Part shown: positions 41,215 to 49,347 of the stretch, piece by piece
Numbering within the stretch: position 1 is the stretch's first letter
How the letters are laid out: each line of letters opens with the position of its first letter
The notes under the pieces: model-generated
What the model was told of the DNA's origin: nothing
The model's input: only the letters and a program-made list of their open reading frames with translations
The model's database searches: none
NCBI GenBank assembly: GCA_036389295.1
Contig: DASVQB010000003.1
Span: 1-64,000 of the forward strand
Source: AC-37 sp036389295
Lineage (GTDB): Bacteria; Actinomycetota; Thermoleophilia; Solirubrobacterales; Thermoleophilaceae
DNA: 64,000 nucleotides
Reading direction: 5' to 3'
Program-made: the position numbers and the translations under genes

Positions 41215-41937
41215 GTGCTCGGCGACGACCTGATCGAGCTGCTCGGCGGGCGGATACCGGCCGACCACGCGCGCCAGGCGCTCGCCGACGACCTGGTCGT
41301 CGGCCACTACGCGCGCCTCGTGGCGGACGGCCGCGGCGAGCGCGTGCTCGACCTCGGCTGCGGCGGCGGCGACTCGGTGGAGCAGTTCCGGTCGATCGGC
41401 GGGCAGGTCCGGTGGCTCGGAGTCGACGTGGAGTCGTCGCCGGAGGTCGCCGCCCGGACCCGTACCGACGCCGAGTTCCGCACCTTCGACGGCCGCTCGA
41501 TCCCGGAGGACGACGGCGCCGTCGACCTCGTGTACTGCAAGCAGGTGCTCGAGCACGTGGAGGAGCCGCGGCCGCTGATCGAGGAGGTCGCGCGCGTGCT
41601 GCGGCCGGGCGGGTGGCTCGCCGGCTCGACCTCGCAGCTCGAGCCGTACCACTCGCTCAGCGTCGGGAACGTCACGCCGTACGGGCTCATGCGGATGGTC
41701 GAGGCCGCGGGCATGGAGCTGGTCGAGGTGCGGCCGGGGATCGACGCCGTCACGCTGATCGCCCACCGCGCGCTCGGCATGCCGCGCGTCACCCGCCGCT
41801 GGTGGTCGCGCGAGTCACCGCTCAACCGCGCGATCGAGCTCGCCGGCCGCGCCGCGCGGCTCGACGCGAGGCGGCGAAACGCGGTCAAGCTGATCTTCTG
41901 CGCGCAGTACACGTTCCTGGTCCGGCGGCCCGCCTGA
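41215..41937 (+). CDS. SAM-dependent methyltransferase (Methyltransf_11 type)
   Basis: A 240-residue class I methyltransferase. Motif I is ERVLDLGCGGGDSVEQF, the acidic ribose contact is in LGVDVESS, motif II region DGAVDLVYCKQVLEHVEEP and motif III VLRPGGWLAGSTS. C-terminal to the fold is a basic helix-rich segment (RRWWSRESPLNRAIELAGRAARL). It resembles methyltransferases of polysaccharide loci that act on sugar nucleotides or lipid-linked glycans, and it is the first gene of the polysaccharide region; the acceptor is not known. GTG 41215 follows the 55-residue membrane gene by nine bases. Confidence 0.85.
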   Translation: MLGDDLIELLGGRIPADHARQALADDLVVGHYARLVADGRGERVLDLGCGGGDSVEQFRSIGGQVRWLGVDVESSPEVAARTRTDAEFRTFDGRSIPEDDGAVDLVYCKQVLEHVEEPRPLIEEVARVLRPGGWLAGSTSQLEPYHSLSVGNVTPYGLMRMVEAAGMELVEVRPGIDAVTLIAHRALGMPRVTRRWWSRESPLNRAIELAGRAARLDARRRNAVKLIFCAQYTFLVRRPA

Positions 41938-42099
41938 CGCTATGCTCGCCGCAGCGAATCGGGACCAGGCGCCCAGCGGCCGCGCAGCCCTGCACGGGAC
42001 GGGCGCGGCCCACCGGGGGAGGCGCCGCGGGCCGATCCGCGTCCACCGCTACATTTCCGCCGCTCCGTTGTTGGAGCCCGTGCGGATCGCGTCTGATCG

Positions 42100-43602
42100 A
42101 TGGCCAACGGACTCGTAAGGGAGCTCAGGGAGGTGAAGCCGCAGGCCGCGGCCGACCTCCCCTCGCGCGACGTCCGCGCCCCCGAGCGCCTGATCCTCCG
42201 CAGCTGGCTGCTCCGCTGGGACCTCCTCCGCCGCGTCCTCCGCGTGGGCGCGCTCACGGCGCTCGACGTGACCGCCGTCTTCCTCGCGATCTGGACGGCG
42301 CTCGAGCTGAAGGCCGTGATCGTCGGCAGGTCCGACCTCGGGCTCTCGTTCGAGCAGACCGCCGACTACGCGCCGCTCGCGTGCCTCGTAACCGTGCTCC
42401 TGTTCGCGCGCTCCGACCTCTACGCGGACCGCGCCCTCCGCCCCGGCTTCGCGCGCGTAGTGGCCGCGCTGTTCCAGGTGACCCTCGTGATCCTCGCGTT
42501 CACGATCGTCCAGGGCCAGACGTTCTCCTCGTACTACATCTTCTACGGCAGCCTGCTGTTCTCGCTCGTCTACGTGTCGGCGTTCCGCTGGCTGTTCGAC
42601 CTCGCCAGCGGCGCGCTGCTGCGCGCGGCCGGGTACCGGCGCCGGGCGGTGCTCGTGGGCACCGGGTCCCAGATCGAGGCGGTCGCGCACGCGCTGCGCG
42701 GCGGGCAGTCCCAGGTCGAGGCCGTCGGCTTCGTGTCGCTCACCCCGCTGCCGCAGAACGGCCTCCGCGACCTCGGCCGGCTGGAGGACCTCGACCGGCA
42801 CCTCGACTCGATCGACGAGGTGCTGATCGCCGACCCGGCGTTCCCCCAGGAGCAGGCGGTCGACCTCGTGGACCGCTGCCACCGTCACGGCGTCCGCGTC
42901 CGCGTGGCGCCGTCGACGATGGAGATCCTCATGGACCGGGTCGAGTTCGTGCCCGGCCAGACGCTGCCGCTGTTCGAGCTGAAGCCGCCCGTGTTCGAGG
43001 GCATCGACTTCTTCCTCAAGCGCTGCTTCGACATGGTGGTCGCGGGCCTCCTGGTGGTGCTGCTGGCGCCGCTGATGCTGCTGGTCGCGGTCGCGATCAA
43101 GCTCACCTCGCGCGGGCCGGTCGTCTACCGCTCGCTGCGGCCCGGCATCGGCGGACGGCCGTTCGCCTGCTTCAAGTTCCGCACGATGCACTCGAACGCG
43201 GAGCAGCGGCAGGCCGACCTCGAGGAGGCCAACGAGGTGAGCGGCGGGATGTTCAAGATCCGCCACGACCCGCGCGTCACCGGCGTCGGCCGGTTCCTGC
43301 GCCGCTGGTCGATCGACGAGCTGCCCCAGCTCTTCAACGTGCTGCGCGGCGAGATGTCGCTCGTCGGCCCGAGGCCGCTCACGGCGCGCGACTACGACCG
43401 GCTCGACGACTGGCACCGCAAGCGCTACCTCGTGCTGCCGGGGATCACCGGGCTGTGGCAGGTGTCGGGGCGCTCGGAGCTCGACTTCGACGAGCTGGTC
43501 CGGCTCGACTTCCTGTACCTGGAGCGGTGGTCGGTCTTCCTCGACCTCACGATCCTGCTGAAGACGATCCCGGCGGTCGTCCGCGCCAGGGGCGCCTGGT
43601 AG
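42100..43602 (+). CDS. Polyprenyl-phosphate sugar-1-phosphate transferase (WbaP/WcaJ type)
   Basis: A 500-residue membrane enzyme that starts surface-polysaccharide synthesis by moving a hexose-1-phosphate from a nucleotide sugar to undecaprenyl (or other polyprenyl) phosphate. The N-terminal half has four to five helices and a CoA_binding_3 domain (RRRAVLVGTGSQIEAVAHALRG). The catalytic C-terminal half shows KRCFDMVVAGLLVVLLAPLMLLVAVAIK, RPGIGGRPFACFKFRTMHSNAE, HDPRVTGVGRFLRRWSIDELPQL, MSLVGPRPL and LPGITGLWQVSGRSELDFDE, the full PF02397 signature with its Asp-Glu pair. Length is normal. It is preceded by 162 bases without a gene in which TACATT (about 42051) could be a -10. It begins the synthetic part of the polysaccharide locus. 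Confidence 0.95.
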   Translation: MANGLVRELREVKPQAAADLPSRDVRAPERLILRSWLLRWDLLRRVLRVGALTALDVTAVFLAIWTALELKAVIVGRSDLGLSFEQTADYAPLACLVTVLLFARSDLYADRALRPGFARVVAALFQVTLVILAFTIVQGQTFSSYYIFYGSLLFSLVYVSAFRWLFDLASGALLRAAGYRRRAVLVGTGSQIEAVAHALRGGQSQVEAVGFVSLTPLPQNGLRDLGRLEDLDRHLDSIDEVLIADPAFPQEQAVDLVDRCHRHGVRVRVAPSTMEILMDRVEFVPGQTLPLFELKPPVFEGIDFFLKRCFDMVVAGLLVVLLAPLMLLVAVAIKLTSRGPVVYRSLRPGIGGRPFACFKFRTMHSNAEQRQADLEEANEVSGGMFKIRHDPRVTGVGRFLRRWSIDELPQLFNVLRGEMSLVGPRPLTARDYDRLDDWHRKRYLVLPGITGLWQVSGRSELDFDELVRLDFLYLERWSVFLDLTILLKTIPAVVRARGAW

Positions 43603-43611
43603 GGGCCCCTC

Positions 43612-43617
43612 TACGCT
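43612..43617 (+). promoter_or_regulatory. -10 hexamer TACGCT before the methyltransferase at 43625
   Basis: TACGCT is seven bases before GTG 43625, ten bases after the previous stop; suggests a separate leaderless transcript for the two downstream methyltransferases. Confidence 0.5.
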
Positions 43618-43624
43618 GCGCCGC

Positions 43625-44293
43625 GTGAGCGCACCGCCGGACGTCTACGCCACGGCCCGACCGGGCCTCGTCACGCGGCTCGCGAGCCGCGCCGCCGCGC
43701 GCGCGAGGCGCCGCCGCCACGAGCTGTTCGAGCGCGCGCTCGCGGTCCGGCCCGGGGACCGCATCCTCGACGTCGGCTGCGGTGCGGCCGGCCTGCGCGC
43801 CCTCGACCCCGACGGGCACGAGATCGTCGGGCTCGACGTGCTGCCGCAGCCGTCCTACCCGGGGCGGCTCGTCGTCGGCGACGCCCGCGCGATGCCGTTC
43901 GGCGACGGCGAGTTCGACGTGGCCTGGTGCAACTCGCTGATCGAGCACGTCGCGCCGGCCGACCGCCCGCGCGTGGCGGCTGAGGTCCGGCGGGTCGCCG
44001 GGCGCTGGCTGGTGCAGACCCCGAACCGCTGGTTCCCGATCGAGCCGCACGTCCTGCTGCCCGGCTTCCAGTTCCTGCCGCGCGCGCTCCAGCGCAGGCT
44101 GCGGCGCTTCGGCGCGTCGGGCGAGGACGAGGAGGTCCGGCTGCTCGGCGCTCGCGAGCTGCGGCGGCTGTTCCCGGACGCGGTGGTCGTGCGCGAGCGG
44201 GTCGGGCCGCTGACGAAGAGCCTGATGGCGCTGGGGCCTCGCGAGCGGGTGCGTCTCGACCGCGCCTCCCGCCGGCCGCCGTCAGGGGCGTGA
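43625..44293 (+). CDS. SAM-dependent methyltransferase
   Basis: A 222-residue class I methyltransferase with a basic N-terminal helix (ASRAAARARRRRHELFERA), motif I DRILDVGCGAAGLRAL, acidic motif VGLDVLPQP, and FDVAWCNSLIEHVAPADRP. The C-terminal part (LVQTPNRWFPIEPHVLLPGFQFLPRALQ, partly quoted) is characteristic of a family of methyltransferases found in actinobacterial glycan clusters. It overlaps the next methyltransferase gene by four bases (GTGA), so both are co-translated. Acceptor unknown; sugar O-methylation is the likely job given the locus. Confidence 0.82.
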   Translation: MSAPPDVYATARPGLVTRLASRAAARARRRRHELFERALAVRPGDRILDVGCGAAGLRALDPDGHEIVGLDVLPQPSYPGRLVVGDARAMPFGDGEFDVAWCNSLIEHVAPADRPRVAAEVRRVAGRWLVQTPNRWFPIEPHVLLPGFQFLPRALQRRLRRFGASGEDEEVRLLGARELRRLFPDAVVVRERVGPLTKSLMALGPRERVRLDRASRRPPSGA

Positions 44294-44865
44294 GCCGCTA
44301 CGACGACGAGCTCTGGGAGCTCGTCCCCGACGACCGCGGGCCGGCGCCGGAGCACCTGGTCGAGTGGGTGCGCGGGCTCGGCGAGGTCGAGAGTGCGCTC
44401 GACCTCGGCTGCGGCGACGGCCGGCTCGGCGCCGAGCTGCGCGCCCGCGAGCTGACGGCGGCCGACGTGTCCCCGGTGGCGCTCGGCCGGGCGCGCCGCC
44501 GCCTCCCGGGGGCGAGCCTCGTCGAGCTCGAGCCCGACGCACCGCTGCCGCTCGCGGACTCCGGCTTCGACCTCGTCCTGTGCGCGGACACGATCGAGCA
44601 CGTCCGCGACGTCCAGCTCTTCCTGTCGGAGGCGCGGCGGGTGCTGCGGCCGGGCGGGAGGCTCGCGGTCGCCACGCCCGCGAACGGCCGGCTCACGGCG
44701 CTGGCGATGCTGGTCGGCGGGCTCGAGCGGCACCTCGACCCGCTGTCGCCCCACCTGCGACACCTGACCCGCCGCTCGCTCGCCCGCCTGCTGCGCGACA
44801 TGGGATTCGAGGTCGAGTCGCTGCGCCGCCGCCGGGGCGCGCTCCTGGCCGTCGCGCGCCGGTAG
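44290..44865 (+). CDS. SAM-dependent methyltransferase
   Basis: A 191-residue class I methyltransferase, near the minimum size of the fold: motif I SALDLGCGDGRLGAEL, AADVSPVALGRARRR, FDLVLCADTIEHVRDVQLF and VLRPGGRLAVATPA, then HLTRRSLARLLRDMGFEVESLRR typical of Methyltransf_11/23 enzymes of polysaccharide clusters. GTG 44290 overlaps the previous stop (GTGA). It is the last gene of its transcript and convergent with a histidine kinase, 24 nt between stops. Confidence 0.83.
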   Translation: MSRYDDELWELVPDDRGPAPEHLVEWVRGLGEVESALDLGCGDGRLGAELRARELTAADVSPVALGRARRRLPGASLVELEPDAPLPLADSGFDLVLCADTIEHVRDVQLFLSEARRVLRPGGRLAVATPANGRLTALAMLVGGLERHLDPLSPHLRHLTRRSLARLLRDMGFEVESLRRRRGALLAVARR

Positions 44866-44889
44866 GCGGCGCCGCAGCGTCGCGCGCAC

Positions 44890-46488
44890 CTAGCCGAGGC
44901 GCCAATCCGAGTCGACGCGCCGCGCCGCGAGCGCCTCGCGGACGCTTCGCAGGAGCGAGTCCGCCGTGAACGGCTTGTGCAGCAGCGGCGGCCGCTGCTC
45001 GGGCAGCGACCGGCGCAGCACCGCGTCGTCGGTGTAGCCGGACATGAACACCACGGGCAGGCCGGCCGGCCCGGCGCCGATCCGCTGCGCCAGCTCCTTG
45101 CCCGACATCCCCGGCATCACCACGTCCGTGAGCAGCAGGTCGATCCGGTCGCGGTGCTCGTCGTACAGCCGCATCGCGTCGTCGCCGCCGGCGGCGTCCA
45201 GGCACTCGAAGCCGCTCGAGACCAGGATCCGGCGGGTCAGGCTGCGCACGGCGTCCTCGTCCTCCACGACGAGGATGGTGGCCCCCGTCCCGTCGAGCTC
45301 CTCGACGCGGTCCGGCTCGGGCAGCGGATCCGGGCGGCCGTGCACCCTGGGCAGCCAGACCCGCACGGTCGTGCCGGCGCCCGGCTCCGACTCGATGGTG
45401 GCCTCGCCGCCGGCCTGGGTGACGGTGCCGTACACGGTCGCCAGCCCGAGGCCGGTGCCCGCGCCCTTGCGCTTCGTGGTGAAGAACGGCTCGAAGGCGC
45501 GGGCCGCGACCCCGGGCTCCATCCCCACGCCCTCGTCCCTCACCGCGAGCACGACGTAGTCGCCCTCGGGGAGGTGGGCCGGCCGGTCCGGGGCGGCGGG
45601 GCCGGCGACGCGGGCCTCGATCTCGATCGTGCCGCCGTGCGGCATCGCGTCGCGCGCGTTGACCACGAGGTTGAGCACGACCTGCTCGAGCTGCGAGGCG
45701 TCGGCCTTCACGCAGCACAGGCCCTCGCCGGACGAGGTGCGGAGCTCGAGGTGCTCGCCGATCGTCCGCCGCAGGAGCCGCTCCATGTCGGCCACGAGGT
45801 CGTTCAGGTCGAGCACCTGCGGCATCGCCGGGTCGCGGCGGCTGAAGATGAGGAGCTGGCGCGTTAGCTCCGACGCGCGCTCGGCGGCGCGCCTGATCTC
45901 GTCGACGTCCTCGGCGAGCGGGCTCTCCCCCGGCAGCTGCTGCCGCACGAAGTGCGCGTAGTTGAGGATCACCGCGAGGAGGTTGTTGAAGTCGTGCGCG
46001 ATGCCCCCGGCGAGCTGGCCGACGCTCTCGAGGCGCTGCGCCTGCTGGAGCCGCTCCTCGAGCTGCTCGCGGGCGCGCTGCGCCCGGCGCCGCTCGGTCG
46101 CGTCGACCACCAGCGCGGTCGAGCCCATGTAGGTCCCGGCGTCGTCGAACAGCGGGCTGGCCGAGACCTCGGCGACCAGCTCCGAGCCGTCCTTGCGCCG
46201 CAGCCTCAGGTCGTAGCGCTCGGTGGCCCCGCCGCGCCGGCGCCGGAGGGCGCCCTCCAGCAGCTCGACCGACTCGGGGATCGCGAAGTCCGTGGCCGGA
46301 CGGCCGAGCAGCTCGTCCACCTGGTGGCCCAGCATCTCGGCCATCGCGCGGTTGACGTAGCTCGTCCGGTCGTCGGCGTCGAGCATCCACACCCCGTCGA
46401 CCGCCGCCTCCACGATTGCCCGGTAGCGCTGCTCGCTCGCGCGAAGCGCGCGCTCGGCGACGGTCGGCTCGTCGCTCAAATCGGGCAC
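44890..46488 (-). CDS. Soluble hybrid sensor histidine kinase (PAS-HisKA-HATPase-REC)
   Basis: A 532-residue cytoplasmic kinase without membrane helices. PAS 20-130 (YRAIVEAAVDGVWMLDADD, GHQVDELLGRPATDF); HisKA with phospho-acceptor His165 in GIAHDFNNLLAV; HATPase with Asn in LNLVVNARDAMPHGG, DEGVGMEPGV and FTTKRKGAGTGLGLATV; receiver domain 403-525 with acidic EDED, phosphorylatable Asp455 in LLLTDVVMPGMSGK and Lys505. The HDFNNLL form is typical of orphan hybrid kinases that signal through phosphorelay. No cognate regulator is adjacent. GTG 46488 is eight bases after TACCAT. Its place between glycan genes suggests control of the locus, which is inference. Confidence 0.95.
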   Translation of the reverse strand: MPDLSDEPTVAERALRASEQRYRAIVEAAVDGVWMLDADDRTSYVNRAMAEMLGHQVDELLGRPATDFAIPESVELLEGALRRRRGGATERYDLRLRRKDGSELVAEVSASPLFDDAGTYMGSTALVVDATERRRAQRAREQLEERLQQAQRLESVGQLAGGIAHDFNNLLAVILNYAHFVRQQLPGESPLAEDVDEIRRAAERASELTRQLLIFSRRDPAMPQVLDLNDLVADMERLLRRTIGEHLELRTSSGEGLCCVKADASQLEQVVLNLVVNARDAMPHGGTIEIEARVAGPAAPDRPAHLPEGDYVVLAVRDEGVGMEPGVAARAFEPFFTTKRKGAGTGLGLATVYGTVTQAGGEATIESEPGAGTTVRVWLPRVHGRPDPLPEPDRVEELDGTGATILVVEDEDAVRSLTRRILVSSGFECLDAAGGDDAMRLYDEHRDRIDLLLTDVVMPGMSGKELAQRIGAGPAGLPVVFMSGYTDDAVLRRSLPEQRPPLLHKPFTADSLLRSVREALAARRVDSDWRLG

Positions 46489-46496
46489 AGCGGGCG

Positions 46497-46502
46497 ATGG
46501 TA
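46497..46502 (-). promoter_or_regulatory. -10 hexamer TACCAT before the hybrid kinase
   Basis: TACCAT on the minus strand, eight bases before GTG 46488, without a ribosome-binding site between. Confidence 0.45.
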
Positions 46503-46539
46503 CCCGGGGCGCGGGCGCGGGCCCGGGGCGGCGGGTCGC

Positions 46540-48672
46540 TCAGTCCGCCGGCGGGGCGGCCTGGGGGCCGGGCGGCGCCGGGGGAGGCGGGGTCGCGCCG
46601 CCCGTCGGCGGGGCTGGTGCGGGGGCGGGTTGCGGCGTGCCGGGCGGGGTCGCGGGCGGGGGCGGTGCGGCCGCGGGCGGCGGCGCGACCGCGGCGCGCT
46701 GGGCCGCGCGTGCCTCGAAGAAGATCTGCTGCGCGGCGCGCGAGAGCGGGTCGAGGTAGCGGGCGCCGAGGACCGTCCGCTCGGCGTCGGCCGGCTTGTT
46801 CAAGGTGTAGAGCTGGTACTCGGCGAGGCGGATCCAGACCTGCGGCTCGCCCGGGAAGCGCCTCACGGCTCGCTCGAAGGTCTCGGTCGCGGCCCGCGAG
46901 TCGCCGCGCGCGTCGGCGACGGCCGCCCTCACGAGCACGGCCTTCGAGGCGAGCGGGTCGATGTCCTCCGCCCGCTCGGCCGCCTCCTCGGCCTCGTCCA
47001 GCTTGCCGTCGCCGATCAGGTCGAGGGCGCGGTCGGACTCGGCCTCCGAGCGCTGCGGCTGCCACACGGACCACGCGCAGGCGAGGGCCGCGACCACGGT
47101 CGCGGCCGCGAGCACGCCGCGCGGGACGCGGCCGAGGCTCGTTCCGGCCGCGGCGCCCCGCGGCCCGCGCCTGAGCGCGCGGCCGGCGACCCAGCCGGCA
47201 GGGACGAGCGCCGTCGCGGCGGTGGCCGGCACCGCCCAGGTCCAGTCGATCGCCGACTGCAGGCCGAACGCGACCGCGCAGAGCGCCATCGCGACGAGCC
47301 CGACGCGCTCGGCGTCGAAGCCGCGCTCGCGCCGGCGGGGCACCAGGCCGAGGCCGCGCGCGGCGGCAGCCAGCCACGCCGCGAGCAGCGCGACCGAGGC
47401 GACGAGCCCGGCGACGCCGAGGTCGGACATCGTCTGGACCACGTAGCCGTGCGCGTGGCGGGAGACGAGCTGGTCGCGGCGGTGCCGCAGCCGGGCGATC
47501 CCGAACGTGCCGGCACCGGTCCCGCCGGCGAGGTTGTCCGCGAACACGGACCCCGCCTCGCGCCAGTAGCGCCCGCGCGACGACGAGGCGGTGGTCAGCC
47601 GGCTCGGCCCGCCCGGGGTGCTGGCGGTCGGGCTCGTGAGGGACTCGACGCTCGCGGTCACCGTGCCCTCGAAGCCACGGTCGCTCACGGCGAGCGCGAC
47701 GACGAGCACGACCGGCACGAGGCACGCCGTCGCCCCCGCGGCCAGCCCGACGCGCATCCGCGCGATCGCGCCCGGCGGGCGGCGGGTCACACGGAAGCCG
47801 ACGGACAGGCCCGCCGCGAGCAGCAGCAGCACGGTGACGAGCAGGAAGACCCCGAACTCAGGCGCGGCGCTCGTGCGGACCACGAGCGGCACCTGGTTCT
47901 CGGTGAACGCGTCGCGGGTGAGCGCCCAGACGATCACCGGGGCGGAGCCGGCCATCGCCGTGGCCACGAGCGTGATCGTCCGCAGCCGGAGCGGCACGAT
48001 CGCGAGCCAGAGGACGATCGACAGGCCCGCGACCGCCATCGCCCCGCGCGAGTAGCTCAGGACCAGCGCGACCAGCAGCAGCCCGAGCAGCGGGTAGGCG
48101 AGCGCGCTCGCGGCGGCGTTGCCGGAGCGGCGCGAGCCGAGCCAGAGCGTGGCCGGCACGGCCATCGCCGCGGTCGTCCCGAGGGCGTTCCAGTAGCCGT
48201 ACGGCGCGCCGATCCGCGCGTAGATCTCGGTGTCGGCGAGCGACTCCGGGAACACGCGCGAGACCAGCGCGTAGCCGACGATCGCGAACGCGGCGAGCGC
48301 GATGGCGCGCAGCACGACGGGCCACGCGCGGGGCGCGAGGTGCGCGGCGGCGAGCGAGGCCGCGAAGACCGCCAGGTACGCGAGCGTCCGGTTCGTCTCG
48401 ATCCAGGAGAGGTCGGGGGCGACCGACCAGACGATCGACGCCGTCGTGACGCCGGTCAGGGCGACGAAGCCGGCCAGCGCCGGCCAGCCCGAGACCCGCC
48501 CCGGCCGGGCGCGCGCGAGCGCGACCGCGACCACCGCGCCGGAGAGGAGCACGAGGCCGATCTCGACCCACGTGGTGCGCGCCAGGTCGCCGCCGCTCTG
48601 GGCCACGAACGCGGTCGCGACGAGGACCGCGGCGAGCGCGAGGCTAGCCGCGGCGGAGGCGAAGCGAGACAC
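46540..48672 (-). CDS. O-antigen ligase/polymerase-like membrane protein with TPR tail
   Basis: A 710-residue protein of the Wzy/WaaL (O-antigen ligase, PF04932) superfamily. About 12 membrane helices occupy residues 1-480; the large external loop carries GTGAGTFGIARLRHRRDQL and RHAHGYVVQTMSDLGVAG, the region with the functional His of the family. The C-terminal soluble part has TPR-like helices (DEAEEAAERAEDIDPLASKA; RAATETFERAVRRFPGEPQVW) and a final 55-residue Pro/Ala tail. In this locus it is the best candidate for polymerising or ligating the repeat unit outside the membrane. The GTG start overlaps the upstream gene by 29 nt. Confidence 0.9.
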   Translation of the reverse strand: MSRFASAAASLALAAVLVATAFVAQSGGDLARTTWVEIGLVLLSGAVVAVALARARPGRVSGWPALAGFVALTGVTTASIVWSVAPDLSWIETNRTLAYLAVFAASLAAAHLAPRAWPVVLRAIALAAFAIVGYALVSRVFPESLADTEIYARIGAPYGYWNALGTTAAMAVPATLWLGSRRSGNAAASALAYPLLGLLLVALVLSYSRGAMAVAGLSIVLWLAIVPLRLRTITLVATAMAGSAPVIVWALTRDAFTENQVPLVVRTSAAPEFGVFLLVTVLLLLAAGLSVGFRVTRRPPGAIARMRVGLAAGATACLVPVVLVVALAVSDRGFEGTVTASVESLTSPTASTPGGPSRLTTASSSRGRYWREAGSVFADNLAGGTGAGTFGIARLRHRRDQLVSRHAHGYVVQTMSDLGVAGLVASVALLAAWLAAAARGLGLVPRRRERGFDAERVGLVAMALCAVAFGLQSAIDWTWAVPATAATALVPAGWVAGRALRRGPRGAAAGTSLGRVPRGVLAAATVVAALACAWSVWQPQRSEAESDRALDLIGDGKLDEAEEAAERAEDIDPLASKAVLVRAAVADARGDSRAATETFERAVRRFPGEPQVWIRLAEYQLYTLNKPADAERTVLGARYLDPLSRAAQQIFFEARAAQRAAVAPPPAAAPPPPATPPGTPQPAPAPAPPTGGATPPPPAPPGPQAAPPAD

Positions 48673-49240
48673 GGCGGAGCCTGGGGCGGCGGCGCGAGAG
48701 CGCGAGCGCCGTCCCGGCGACGCACATGGCCGCGACGGCCGCGAGCGCGGCGAGCAGCGAGGTCGGGAGGCCGTTGGCGGCGCGGCCGACGTCGGCGGCG
48801 CCGGCCGCCGGCGTGATCGGCTGGCCCGCCACCGGCACGCGCGGCGCCGCGGCCCCGCGGAAGCCCTTCGTCTGCCGGTCGAGCGCGTCGAAGTCCTCGC
48901 GCGAGCTGGCGATCGCGCCCGACTTGGTCGTGAGCGACGGGTCGCCGCCCGGACCGCCGCCGTAGCCGCCGCCGGGCACGCCGCCGGTGCCGCCGCCCGA
49001 GCCGCTCTTGCCGCGGGCGCGGGCGGCGCGGATCACCGAGCGGCAGTCGCTGTACTCGTCGACGTCGCTCGGGAGGTCCTCCTCGGCCTCCTTCAGGTCC
49101 TGTCGCGAGTAGCTGCCGTCGAGCTTGCCGTCCTCGTAGCAGTCCTTGATCACGTCCTTCGAGCTCGCGGCCGCGGGCGCCGGGACGGCGAGCGACGCCA
49201 TGGCGGCGAGCAGCAGCGCTGTGCGTACGGGCTTCGTCAC
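48644..49240 (-). CDS. Exported protein with C-terminal membrane anchor
   Basis: A 198-residue protein: signal peptide 1-25 (TALLLAAMASLAVPAPAAA), a conserved-looking helical module DVIKDCYEDGKLDGSYSRQDLKEAEEDLPSDVDEYSDC (residues 29-66, only partly needed: two Cys at 34 and 66 likely form a disulfide), a Gly-rich linker, and a C-terminal membrane helix about 161-182 followed by an Arg-rich tail. Similar small anchored proteins are frequent in Thermoleophilia; no function is known to me. GTG 49240 begins the signal peptide, with GGAG about 12 bases upstream. Its end overlaps the start of the O-antigen ligase-like gene, so both are probably co-expressed. Confidence 0.75.
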   Translation of the reverse strand: MTKPVRTALLLAAMASLAVPAPAAASSKDVIKDCYEDGKLDGSYSRQDLKEAEEDLPSDVDEYSDCRSVIRAARARGKSGSGGGTGGVPGGGYGGGPGGDPSLTTKSGAIASSREDFDALDRQTKGFRGAAAPRVPVAGQPITPAAGAADVGRAANGLPTSLLAALAAVAAMCVAGTALALSRRRPRLRRVSLRLRRG

Positions 49241-49347
49241 GTTGGTCTTGCTCCGCTGTCGGGGGCGAGCGGGGCGGGGATCCGCGATACGAGCCTCGGC
49301 CCTGCGCCAAGGCGTGCGACGACCCCTGCCCGGCTGCGCCGAGGCTA